Source: Sulfurovum sp. | GTDB lineage: Bacteria > Campylobacterota > Campylobacteria > Campylobacterales > Sulfurovaceae | Direction: 5' to 3' | Assembly: GCA_015661795.1 (NCBI GenBank) | Contig: DQVJ01000069.1 | Span: forward strand, 1 to 12,044 | Length of the DNA stretch: 12,044 bases | Part shown: positions 7,051 to 12,044 of the stretch, in pieces | Layout of the letters: each line of letters begins with the position of its first letter | How positions within the stretch are numbered: the stretch's first letter is position 1 | The notes under the pieces: model-generated | Seen by the model: only the letters and a program-made list of their open reading frames with translations | Databases searched by the model: none | Told to the model about the DNA's origin: nothing | Position numbers and translations under genes: made by a program

Positions 7051-7716
7051 TTATAATGACAATGATGTAACTTGACTTGGTTTTGTCAATATATCATCAT
7101 AACTTTTTGCAACTATACGGTATCTGTATGTATTCCCTCTACGTACAAATGTATCGATATATTCAACCATCAACCGTCCCTCTACCTGTGAAACAAATTT
7201 CCATTTTCCCCCGTTAATCGAACGCTCTATAATATAACGATTAATGCTTTGATTACGGTGTGGACTCCAGAGTATTTTTATAATACCTGGAGCAACATTA
7301 TATGCCTCTACAAAAGATACTCCATTAAGTGCTTCTTTTGTTTTTACTTTCAGTACCGTACCATGTTTAGATTCTTTACCTAAGGAAAATGTTGTAAACG
7401 TGTAGATATAAGATGTATTTGGTTTTACATGGGTATCAACAAAATGTGTACCATAACGGTTACCTACTGACCCTATCTGTTTAAAGCTTTGTTTCCCTTT
7501 TGAAGGAATGCCTCTATAAATATTCACCCCATGTATACGTCTGTCTTCTATTTTCTTCCACTCAAATCCTACTGAACTTTGTGTTGAAAGAAATCGTACT
7601 TCTTTGATAGTCTTGAGCGTAGGGTCTGTCTCATAAATCATCAAACCCTTGATGCCCCCACAACTATTAAATGTTACTAAAGCGAGTGCCCAGAGTAAGA
7701 GGATTGATTTTTTCAT
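7051..7716 (-). CDS. Fibronectin type III domain lipoprotein (FlpA-like)
   Basis: A 221-residue probable lipoprotein. The start ATG (7714-7716) has AAGGTGA (7722-7728, minus strand) 5 nt upstream. It gives a classical signal peptide MKKSILLLWALALVTFNSC with Cys19 as likely lipidation site; the lipobox FNSC is slightly atypical at -3. Two fibronectin type III-like modules follow, about residues 34-128 and 130-221, with tell-tale strands SSVGFEWKKIEDRRIHGVNIYRG, TSYIYTFTTFS, IIKILWSPHRNQSINRYIIERS and TYRYRIVAKS. The C. jejuni gene in this position is FlpA, a surface adhesin of about 410 residues that binds fibronectin; this version is about half as long. In an environmental organism host binding is unlikely, so an envelope-structural or cell-separation role is as probable. 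The first 50 nt overlap the pseudouridine synthase gene. Confidence 0.82.
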   Translation of the reverse strand: MKKSILLLWALALVTFNSCGGIKGLMIYETDPTLKTIKEVRFLSTQSSVGFEWKKIEDRRIHGVNIYRGIPSKGKQSFKQIGSVGNRYGTHFVDTHVKPNTSYIYTFTTFSLGKESKHGTVLKVKTKEALNGVSFVEAYNVAPGIIKILWSPHRNQSINRYIIERSINGGKWKFVSQVEGRLMVEYIDTFVRRGNTYRYRIVAKSYDDILTKPSQVTSLSL

Positions 7717-8620
7717 CGATGTCACCTTGATCAAAATATTTAGAGAGATACAGTTTCATATCATCAAAAAGTGGAGCAGTAAACTCCATTCTATCCCCAG
7801 TAATAGGGTGCTTTAAGTAGAGTAGATATGCGTGCAAGTAAACTCTTGGAATTCTATCTCTTTTGGTCTTAAATCCATATAAATCATCACCTAAAATATG
7901 CCGTCCCAAAGTGTTAAGATGCACACGTATCTGATGAGTGCGTCCTGTAAAGAGTTTGGCAGCTATCAGTTCTGTACCATGAGCACTCTGGGCTAGCTTT
8001 ACAAAGGCAGTTTTTGCTTCTTTACCGCCTTCTACTACAGACATCATCAGTCTGTTTTTTGGGTTTCTGGCTATAGGCTTGTTGACCACGACATCATCTT
8101 TAAGTGAACAATCTATGAGTGCAAGGTAATAACGCCCCATGCTTTTGTCTTGAAGTTGTAGGCTTAACTTTTCATGTGCTGCATTCGTCTTAGCCACTAC
8201 CAAGGCTCCTGTAGTCTCTTTGTCTATACGGTGGACTATGCCATGACGTTCTTCTCCACTTATGGTAGACAGTGAAACACCCTTATGTATGAGCCAGTCA
8301 ACAAGAGTAGGCTCTTTGACTGAAGGTGCAGGATGTACTACAAGTCCAGAGGGTTTGTTTACCACTAGTAAGTACTCATCTTCATACAAGACCTCAACAT
8401 CAAAATCTATGGGAGGTACTACTCGTTTCTCAGCCTCTTTAAATTCATAGGCTATCTCATCACCTTCTGCTACTTTAAAGCTAGTCTTAGTGATACTCTT
8501 ACCGTTGACAGAGACAAGTCCATCTTTGATGAGTTTTTCTACTTGGTTACGGCTTACGTCTAGCTCACTTGTGAGGGTCTTGTCTAGGCGGTTTAGCATA
8601 TTGACTCTAAATTGATTCAT
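7667..8620 (-). CDS. rluD: RluA/RluD-family 23S rRNA pseudouridine synthase
   Basis: A 317-residue pseudouridine synthase. An N-terminal S4 RNA-binding domain (about 9-58, NRLDKTLTSE...VSRNQVEKLIKDGLVSVNG) is followed by the catalytic domain with YLLVVNKPSGLVVHP (83-97), the catalytic motif HRIDKETTGALVVAKT (130-145, catalytic D133) and GRTHQIRVHL (226-235). S4 plus this motif is the RluD/RluC layout. The exact uridines (RluD makes the positions in helix 69) are inferred, so the symbol is provisional. ATG at 8618-8620 was chosen over TTG at 8630-8632 because GGA sits 8 nt upstream; ATG at 8597-8599, just before the S4 core, is also possible. The first 14 nt overlap the unknown gene upstream. 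The last 50 nt overlap the signal-peptide region of the lipoprotein gene. Confidence 0.9.
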   Translation of the reverse strand: MNQFRVNMLNRLDKTLTSELDVSRNQVEKLIKDGLVSVNGKSITKTSFKVAEGDEIAYEFKEAEKRVVPPIDFDVEVLYEDEYLLVVNKPSGLVVHPAPSVKEPTLVDWLIHKGVSLSTISGEERHGIVHRIDKETTGALVVAKTNAAHEKLSLQLQDKSMGRYYLALIDCSLKDDVVVNKPIARNPKNRLMMSVVEGGKEAKTAFVKLAQSAHGTELIAAKLFTGRTHQIRVHLNTLGRHILGDDLYGFKTKRDRIPRVYLHAYLLYLKHPITGDRMEFTAPLFDDMKLYLSKYFDQGDIDEKINPLTLGTRFSNI

Positions 8621-8909
8621 TGTATATTCCAACTAACAATATAATATTTGAAGCTGTATCTTTTATGTTTCGGTTTAGACCATGTTCCATAGTAATTCTT
8701 TGATATATTTCTACAAATTTTGTTGCATCTATATTATCTTTTATAAAATAAAAAAAATCATTTTTAAACTTCTCTGATACCTCATCATAAATGCAAATAT
8801 CATTTTTTTCTAACTTTCTATTACTATCTGAATATAATTCCACATTTATCTCCGTAAGAATATTATATTGTAAATTATAACTGAACTTTTTAAGTGTAAA
8901 GAAATACAT
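8607..8909 (-). CDS. Hypothetical protein, 100 residues, unrecognised
   Basis: I do not recognise this protein. It is soluble-looking, with no signal peptide, membrane segment or cysteine pattern (a single Cys in NDICIYDE). It is rich in Asn, Ile, Lys and Glu and very AT-rich compared with its neighbours. The first half reads like beta-strands (YNLQYNILTEINVELYSD), the second half like helices (SEKFKNDFFYFIKD, ATKFVEIYQRITMEH, KDTASNIILLVG). ATG at 8907-8909 has AAGAGA about 8 nt upstream. Its 3' end overlaps the start of the pseudouridine synthase gene by 14 nt, which supports it being translated. Possible -10 TATAGA at 8944-8949 (minus strand). The C. jejuni cluster, from memory, has no counterpart here. 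It could be a young acquisition, a remnant of a longer gene, or a small lineage-specific protein. Confidence 0.55.
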   Translation of the reverse strand: MYFFTLKKFSYNLQYNILTEINVELYSDSNRKLEKNDICIYDEVSEKFKNDFFYFIKDNIDATKFVEIYQRITMEHGLNRNIKDTASNIILLVGIYNESI

Positions 8910-9172
8910 AAGAATATTCTCTTAATTTTCATTAAAGCTTATTTCTATAAAATCATGCAAAGGGTACACAGAAGTGCAAGGAGCTGATTCTTCCTCACAC
9001 CTTGTGAGACTTCTCAATCTGTGTCTTTTTACTTCTTATTCTCTTTATAATGCAAACACATGATTGTAACCTTCTACGCCAAGAACCAAAGTCAGTATTG
9101 AAAATTGTACCCCAAGGACATTTCCTCACCTATTCTCACGGCACATATTTTTAGAGAATAAAGTGCAATAGA
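8910..9172 (-). other. 263-nt spacer without a convincing gene
   Basis: No reading frame longer than about 30 codons with a ribosome site or recognisable protein is seen on either strand. It holds nested inverted repeats (8951-9065, described separately), a 10-bp palindrome AGAATATTCT (8911-8920), and a 7-bp inverted pair TATTCTC/GAGAATA (9131-9137 and 9154-9160) just after the TtcA-like gene. That pair has a 16-nt loop and no T-run, so it is a poor terminator. A plus-strand TATAAT (9046-9051) and a minus-strand TATAGA (8944-8949) are possible promoter boxes. The second would serve the hypothetical gene and pseudouridine synthase. Confidence 0.5.
8966..9024. repeat. Nested inverted repeat, possible structured RNA or small repeat element
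   Basis: ACACAGAAGT (8966-8975) pairs with ACTTCT (9009-9014) plus GTGT (9021-9024), interrupted by a 6-nt bulge. An equal alternative is ACACAGA with TCTGTGT (9018-9024). Inside is a perfect 6-bp hairpin CTCACA-CCT-TGTGAG (8994-9008). Outside are AATCATG/CATGATT (8951-8957 and 9059-9065) and, alternatively, GGGTACA/TGTACCC (8962-8968 and 9106-9112). The folding can be written on either strand. No known RNA family (SRP, tmRNA, 6S, RNase P) is recognisable. No T-run follows directly, so it is not a standard terminator. Confidence 0.4.
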
Positions 9173-9976
9173 CTACTCTATATCATCCCTATCCCAACGC
9201 TCAGGGTCTAAAAAGGTATCATCATGAATATGTTTGAAAGAAGCTTTGAACATTTTAAAAGCATCTTTATTGTTCGCTTCTATTTCAGATAGCCATGCTT
9301 TAGTTGAAGCCCTTGCATGAGGCATTTTGACGTCTTTCATCATGGCAGGGCAAGCCTCGTCTCCTATGATTTGTAGATTATTCTCCACTGCAAAATCACG
9401 AAGCTGACGTTCTCGTACTTGTATCAGTGGTCGTATGAGATGCACACCTCTACTGGTCTTGTAGATAGGTGCTAAGGCTCTCATACTTCCATTATAAAAC
9501 ATATTCATAAAAAAACTCTCTACTGTGTCATCAAAATGATGTCCAAGGGCTATTTTGTTAAAGCCATGCTCCTCTGCGTAAGAATACAACGCTCCTCTTC
9601 TCATGCGTGAGAAGTAACTACAAAAAGAAGAGTTTTCACGTATAGCATCTTGCGATACATCGAAGATGTTTGTATCATAAACAGTATGTTTTATCTCATA
9701 TGCTTCACAGTGTTTGGTAAGAAAGTCATAGTTTTCTCCATCCATACCATACTTGATAGTACACGCTTCAAACTCAAAGCGAAATGGGGCATGACGTTGT
9801 ATGTGCTTGAGTGCGTGTATGAGTGACAAAGAATCCTTTCCACCACTTAGCCCTACAAGCACTCTATCACCCTCACCTATGAGCTTAAACTCTCCATTGG
9901 TCTTGCCTATGACTTTGAGTAGTTTCTTACTCATAGGAATGGTTTTGGCTTTACTTCTTCTTTCATTATCGTTCAA
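9173..9976 (-). CDS. TtcA/TilS-like PP-loop ATPase with incomplete CxxC motif
   Basis: A 267-residue PP-loop protein of the TtcA family. TtcA uses ATP and a [4Fe-4S] cluster to thiolate C32 of tRNA. The PP-loop is VGLSGGKDSL (41-50). ALGHHFDDTVESFFMNMFYNG (143-162) and IRPLIQVRER (181-190) are strong TtcA-type segments. RMRRGALY (124-131) matches the stretch after the TtcA CxxC, but the pair itself reads CSYF (119-122), so the second cysteine is missing. A further cysteine lies in DEACP (C209). The cluster site is thus altered and the substrate uncertain. The start is probably TTG at 9974-9976, overlapping mtnN by 11 nt with GGTGGA upstream. ATG at 9932-9934 (MSKKLL) is an alternative without a clear ribosome site. 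It ends the fabD-mtnN operon; Cj0118 occupies the same place in C. jejuni. Confidence 0.82.
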   Translation of the reverse strand: MNDNERRSKAKTIPMSKKLLKVIGKTNGEFKLIGEGDRVLVGLSGGKDSLSLIHALKHIQRHAPFRFEFEACTIKYGMDGENYDFLTKHCEAYEIKHTVYDTNIFDVSQDAIRENSSFCSYFSRMRRGALYSYAEEHGFNKIALGHHFDDTVESFFMNMFYNGSMRALAPIYKTSRGVHLIRPLIQVRERQLRDFAVENNLQIIGDEACPAMMKDVKMPHARASTKAWLSEIEANNKDAFKMFKASFKHIHDDTFLDPERWDRDDIE

Positions 9977-10661
9977 GCGTGTCCACCATACTCAAGATAA
10001 AATCTGCAGATATTTTTGCTGAAGATTCTAAAAATGCATCAAAATCAAATCCTGCATCCATGTCAGCACTATCTGAGATAGCACGTAAAATAAAAAATGG
10101 CACATTCAAAGCTGTACATACAACAGCTACTGAAGCACCTTCCATCTCTAAAGCATCTGCATTAAACGTAGTAGCTATCCACTCTTTACGTTCAGGATTT
10201 GCTACAAATTGGTCACCCGTCGCGATGATACCCTCTTTAAGTGTCAAGCCTTTTTCCTCTGCTACTTTTTTAGCTACATCTCTTAGACTCTTATCTGTTG
10301 CTATACATACTTCACCCTCAGGTACATACCCAAATGGATGCCCAAACGCAGTGATATCCAGATCATGCTGACATAGTCCATTTGCAATGATAAGATCACC
10401 AATGTTCAAATCATCAGAAATAGCCCCAGCTACTCCTGAAAAAAGAAGCTTATCACATTCAAACTTCTCTATGAGTATCGTAGCAGTCAACGTTGCAAAT
10501 ACTTTACCTATCTTTGAATATGCGACAACCACTTCCTGACCATTATACAACCCTTCATAATACGTGTTAGCAGCATATACAGTCTCTTTTAAGTTATCAA
10601 GTTTAGCGACGATAGGCTCTACCTCTTCAGGCATCGCACCCATAATGGCAATCTTAGACAT
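9966..10661 (-). CDS. mtnN: 5'-methylthioadenosine/S-adenosylhomocysteine (and probable aminofutalosine) nucleosidase
   Basis: A 231-residue purine nucleosidase, the usual length for MtnN (Pfs). It cleaves the glycosidic bond of MTA and SAH and, in Helicobacter and Campylobacter, also 6-amino-6-deoxyfutalosine (as MqnB) in the futalosine route to menaquinone. Catalytic positions agree with the E. coli numbering: E12 in AMPEEV, E174 in EMEGASVA, and D197 in ISDSAD. FSGVAGAI (74-81) is the phosphorylase-family glycine segment. ATG (10659-10661) overlaps the end of fabD by 8 nt (ATGTCTAA). The futalosine role is family knowledge for Campylobacterota; no other menaquinone gene is in the window to support it directly. 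Confidence 0.95.
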   Translation of the reverse strand: MSKIAIMGAMPEEVEPIVAKLDNLKETVYAANTYYEGLYNGQEVVVAYSKIGKVFATLTATILIEKFECDKLLFSGVAGAISDDLNIGDLIIANGLCQHDLDITAFGHPFGYVPEGEVCIATDKSLRDVAKKVAEEKGLTLKEGIIATGDQFVANPERKEWIATTFNADALEMEGASVAVVCTALNVPFFILRAISDSADMDAGFDFDAFLESSAKISADFILSMVDTLER

Positions 10662-11598
10662 CTAGTTCCTTGATAGCAGCTATTGTAGCCTCCAAAGAAG
10701 CCATATCACTCACATTAAAATGAGGTTTTTTCGTAGCCTTACGGTTAAGCCCCTTGAGCACATTCCCATGACCAAACTCTATATAGCAATCTACCTCATC
10801 ATCAATTGTAGCCATAGAATGTTTATACAGTACAGGTTTTACAAGTTGCTGAGGGAGTAAATCTAAAGCTTCTGTTTTAGTATTGTACGCCTTTGCAGTT
10901 ACATTCGAAATCACAGGTGCAATGAACTCATCTTTAAGCATCTCTTTGAGTTTTGCTTCCAATGGTGCAGACGCACTCTCAAGCAGTGGACAGTGTGATG
11001 CCACTGACATATCGAGCAACATTGCTCTTTTTGCTTTAGCCTCTTTAAGTACAGGCACAAGTGCCTCAAGGTCTTGTTTAATCCCTGCAATGACTATCTG
11101 CCCATCAGAGTTATAATTCACTGGCCATACTTTTTTGCCTTCTACTCGTTGCGCAGCACATACTTCTTCTACTGCTTCATCAGGAATCCCAAGACTTACA
11201 AGCATTCCTACCTCCTGCTTAGAACATGCTTCTGCCATAAGTTTACCACGAAGGTTCACAAGCTCTACAGCATCTATGGCATCTATGGCGTTTGCCGCTA
11301 CAAGTGCCGTAAATTCACCCAGTGAATGCCCCATCGTTACCACAGGTTGAATGTCTGTAGCATCTGAAAATAACTTATGTGCAATAGCCCCCACAAGTAA
11401 AATAGAAGGTTGGGTAAACTCTGTTTGACCTAACTTATCATTCTCTTCAAAAAGAAGATTTTGAAAATCTATACCCGTTCTAGCACTTGCATCTGCTACC
11501 ATTTGTTTCGCTATATCTGAGTTATTAAAAAAGTCTTGTCCCATTCCTCTGGCTTGTGAGCCTTGACCTGGGAATAAAAATGCACATTTGATTGACAT
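10654..11598 (-). CDS. fabD: Malonyl-CoA:acyl carrier protein transacylase
   Basis: Transfers malonyl from CoA to acyl carrier protein, feeding type II fatty acid synthesis in the cytoplasm. The 314-residue length is typical. FPGQGSQ (9-15) opens the protein. The active serine is S92 in GHSLGE (90-95), R117 lies in NLRGKLM, H202 in VASHCPLLESA, and the conserved glutamine (Q250/Q251) in LLPQQLVKPV. These match the E. coli catalytic set closely. EFGHGNVLKGL (274-284) is also family-typical. ATG at 11596-11598 has AAAGGA (11604-11609, minus strand) 5 nt upstream. It is the first gene of the fabD-mtnN-TtcA-like operon and diverges from the rubredoxin gene. Confidence 0.97.
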   Translation of the reverse strand: MSIKCAFLFPGQGSQARGMGQDFFNNSDIAKQMVADASARTGIDFQNLLFEENDKLGQTEFTQPSILLVGAIAHKLFSDATDIQPVVTMGHSLGEFTALVAANAIDAIDAVELVNLRGKLMAEACSKQEVGMLVSLGIPDEAVEEVCAAQRVEGKKVWPVNYNSDGQIVIAGIKQDLEALVPVLKEAKAKRAMLLDMSVASHCPLLESASAPLEAKLKEMLKDEFIAPVISNVTAKAYNTKTEALDLLPQQLVKPVLYKHSMATIDDEVDCYIEFGHGNVLKGLNRKATKKPHFNVSDMASLEATIAAIKELDV

Positions 11599-11628
11599 AC
11601 GTGTCCTTTGAAGTCGTTATATTTATGT

Positions 11629-11637
11629 ATTTTACCA
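11629..11637 (-). promoter_or_regulatory. Candidate extended -10 promoter of fabD operon
   Basis: TGGTAAAAT on the minus strand is an extended -10 (TGn plus TAAAAT, one base from TATAAT). It would place the transcript start near 11621 and give a leader of about 23 nt containing the fabD ribosome site. No clear -35 is present. It is the best -10 match in the 87-nt divergent region in this direction. Confidence 0.45.
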
Positions 11638-11643
11638 TTTTAA

Positions 11644-11652
11644 TGTTATGCT
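11644..11652 (+). promoter_or_regulatory. Candidate extended -10 promoter of rubredoxin gene
   Basis: TGTTATGCT is an extended -10 (TGn plus TATGCT). A start near 11659 would leave a leader of about 27 nt with AAAGGA (11674-11679) 6 nt before the ATG. No good -35 is seen. Only 6 bp separate it from the opposite extended -10 of fabD. Confidence 0.4.
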
Positions 11653-11685
11653 CGGATAAGAATAACCCATAATAAAGGATTTTTA

Positions 11686-11853
11686 ATGAGTCAAAAATAT
11701 ATTTGTATTGTTTGTGAATATATCTACGATCCAGAAATCGGTGACCCTGATGGGGGCATTGCTCCTGGCACTGCATTTGAAGACATTCCAGATGATTGGG
11801 AATGTCCAGACTGTGGGGTGAGTAAAGAAGATTTTGAAAAATATGATGGTTAA
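11686..11853 (+). CDS. Rubredoxin
   Basis: A 55-residue cytoplasmic electron carrier that holds one iron with four cysteines. The ligands are C7 and C10 in CIVC and C40 and C43 in CPDC. YIYDPEIGDPDGGIAPGT and FEDIPDDWECPDCG are textbook rubredoxin. The glycine that usually follows the second cysteine (CxxCGY) is glutamate here (CIVCEY). ATG has AAAGGA 6 nt upstream. The stop TAA (11851-11853) shares two bases with the stop of the convergent Mrr-like gene. The partner is not in the window; in anaerobes and microaerophiles rubredoxins typically serve oxygen or peroxide reduction. It is the only plus-strand gene here. Confidence 0.96.
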   Translation: MSQKYICIVCEYIYDPEIGDPDGGIAPGTAFEDIPDDWECPDCGVSKEDFEKYDG

Positions 11854-12044
11854 TGATACTTTTCTATTAACTTAACCAGTGTCTTGCCATCGATGAGTGT
11901 CATTTTTTTACCTTCTACAAAAGGATGACACTCTTTTGTGAAGCGACTGGTTGTTACTATATACGCTTCATCCACTTGATGTTCATGCATGAGTCCATAC
12001 ATTTCGCGTATGACTTTTATGGTTACAAAGGCATCTTCATACCG
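11850..12044 (-). CDS. Mrr-like restriction-endonuclease-fold protein, C-terminal part only
   Basis: Sixty-four codons up to a TAA stop; the 5' part lies beyond the window. The visible segment, with VIREMYGLMHEHQVDEAYIVTTS, then RFTKECHPFVEG, then MTLIDGKTLVKLIEKY, matches the end of the Mrr catalytic domain. In that family GFVVTSGRFT and the IxLIDGxxL motif follow the catalytic D...QxK strand. The catalytic residues themselves would lie upstream and cannot be checked. Such domains occur in type IV restriction enzymes, but also in housekeeping membrane or DNA-repair-type proteins, so defence is only one option. The stop codon overlaps that of rubredoxin. Confidence 0.8.
   Translation of the reverse strand, partial: RYEDAFVTIKVIREMYGLMHEHQVDEAYIVTTSRFTKECHPFVEGKKMTLIDGKTLVKLIEKYH
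11895..11937 (+). terminator. Candidate intrinsic terminator of rubredoxin inside the convergent gene
   Basis: GAGTGTCAT (11895-11903) and ATGACACTC (11925-11933) form a perfect 9-bp stem. CCTT/AAGG (911-914 and 921-924 of the 11,000 range) extends it inward, with a 7-nt T-rich bulge on the 5' side. TTTT follows the stem on the plus strand. It begins 42 nt after the rubredoxin stop. It is embedded in the coding sequence of the opposing Mrr-like gene, and in that direction no T-run follows. The bulge and short T-run keep confidence moderate. Confidence 0.4.

Noticed and set aside
8911..8920. 10-bp palindrome AGAATATTCT upstream of the hypothetical gene
   Set aside because: AT-rich palindromes of this size are expected by chance in this sequence, and no second copy or known operator supports a regulator site.
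9046..9051. Plus-strand TATAAT in the spacer as promoter of a small RNA or gene
   Set aside because: No plus-strand gene follows; it would only run antisense into the TtcA-like gene, and no -35 or TGn is present. Kept only as a possibility in the spacer entry.
9131..9160. TATTCTC/GAGAATA stem after the TtcA-like gene as a terminator
   Set aside because: The stem is short, the loop is 16 nt, and there is no T-run on the minus strand after it.
9932..9967. ATG in the TAATG at the mtnN stop as start of the PP-loop gene
   Set aside because: That ATG (9962-9964 region) is in a different frame and meets a stop after about 11 codons; the PP-loop frame begins at TTG 9974-9976 or ATG 9932-9934.
11271..11288. 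Exact 9-bp tandem repeat CATCTATGG x2 in fabD
   Set aside because: It encodes AIDAIDA, but the segment between GHSLGE and the RGK arginine has the same length as in E. coli FabD, so no insertion occurred; probably chance.
11525..11776. Minus-strand frame of 83 codons over the rubredoxin start
   Set aside because: It crosses the fabD start in another frame and covers the rubredoxin gene antisense; fabD and rubredoxin are both certain.

Overview
The window reads as chromosome of a Campylobacterota (epsilonproteobacterial) organism, most likely a free-living sulfur or hydrogen oxidiser of the Sulfurovum/Sulfurimonas type. This is an inference from low-GC coding, protein style and gene order; no 16S is present. 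Eleven complete genes and two partial ones are nearly all on the minus strand and are packed with short overlaps. Only a rubredoxin gene lies on the plus strand.

Block 1 (1-8620, minus strand, listed in transcription order from high to low coordinates): an RluA/RluD-family pseudouridine synthase, a fibronectin-type-III lipoprotein, trmB, ftsE, ftsX, an EnvC-like LytM/M23 protein, pyrH, rpoZ and spoT (cut by the window start). From memory this is the order in Campylobacter jejuni (Cj1280c to Cj1272c, with FlpA as the lipoprotein), and spoT-rpoZ-pyrH is also clustered in Helicobacter. The block joins RNA modification, the FtsEX/EnvC cell-separation module, UMP kinase, the RNA polymerase omega subunit and the (p)ppGpp synthetase/hydrolase. 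Several junctions overlap by 4 to 50 nt, which points to translational coupling. A perfect TATAAT box before pyrH suggests a second promoter for pyrH-rpoZ-spoT.

Junction (8607-9172): an AT-rich 100-codon gene of unknown function overlaps the start of the pseudouridine synthase gene. Behind it lies a 263-nt spacer without a convincing gene but with nested inverted repeats. It sits between two syntenic blocks that are separate in Campylobacter jejuni, so it is a rearrangement or insertion point.

Block 2 (9173-11598, minus strand): fabD, then mtnN (MTA/SAH and probably aminofutalosine nucleosidase), then a TtcA-like PP-loop protein, in one overlapping operon (compare Cj0116-Cj0118). The PP-loop protein lacks one cysteine of the CxxC pair that normally holds the TtcA iron-sulfur cluster.

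Right end (11599-12044): an 87-nt divergent promoter region separates fabD from a rubredoxin gene. The rubredoxin stop codon overlaps the stop codon of a convergent, partial gene for the C-terminal half of an Mrr-like restriction-endonuclease-fold protein. A hairpin followed by T's inside the Mrr-like coding sequence could end the rubredoxin transcript.

No tRNA, rRNA, CRISPR array, insertion sequence or prophage was seen. No clearly new multi-gene system is visible. The best leads are the junction gene with its structured spacer, the TtcA-like protein with an incomplete cluster site, the single in-frame stop between rpoZ and spoT, and the overlapping 3' ends at the rubredoxin/Mrr-like pair.
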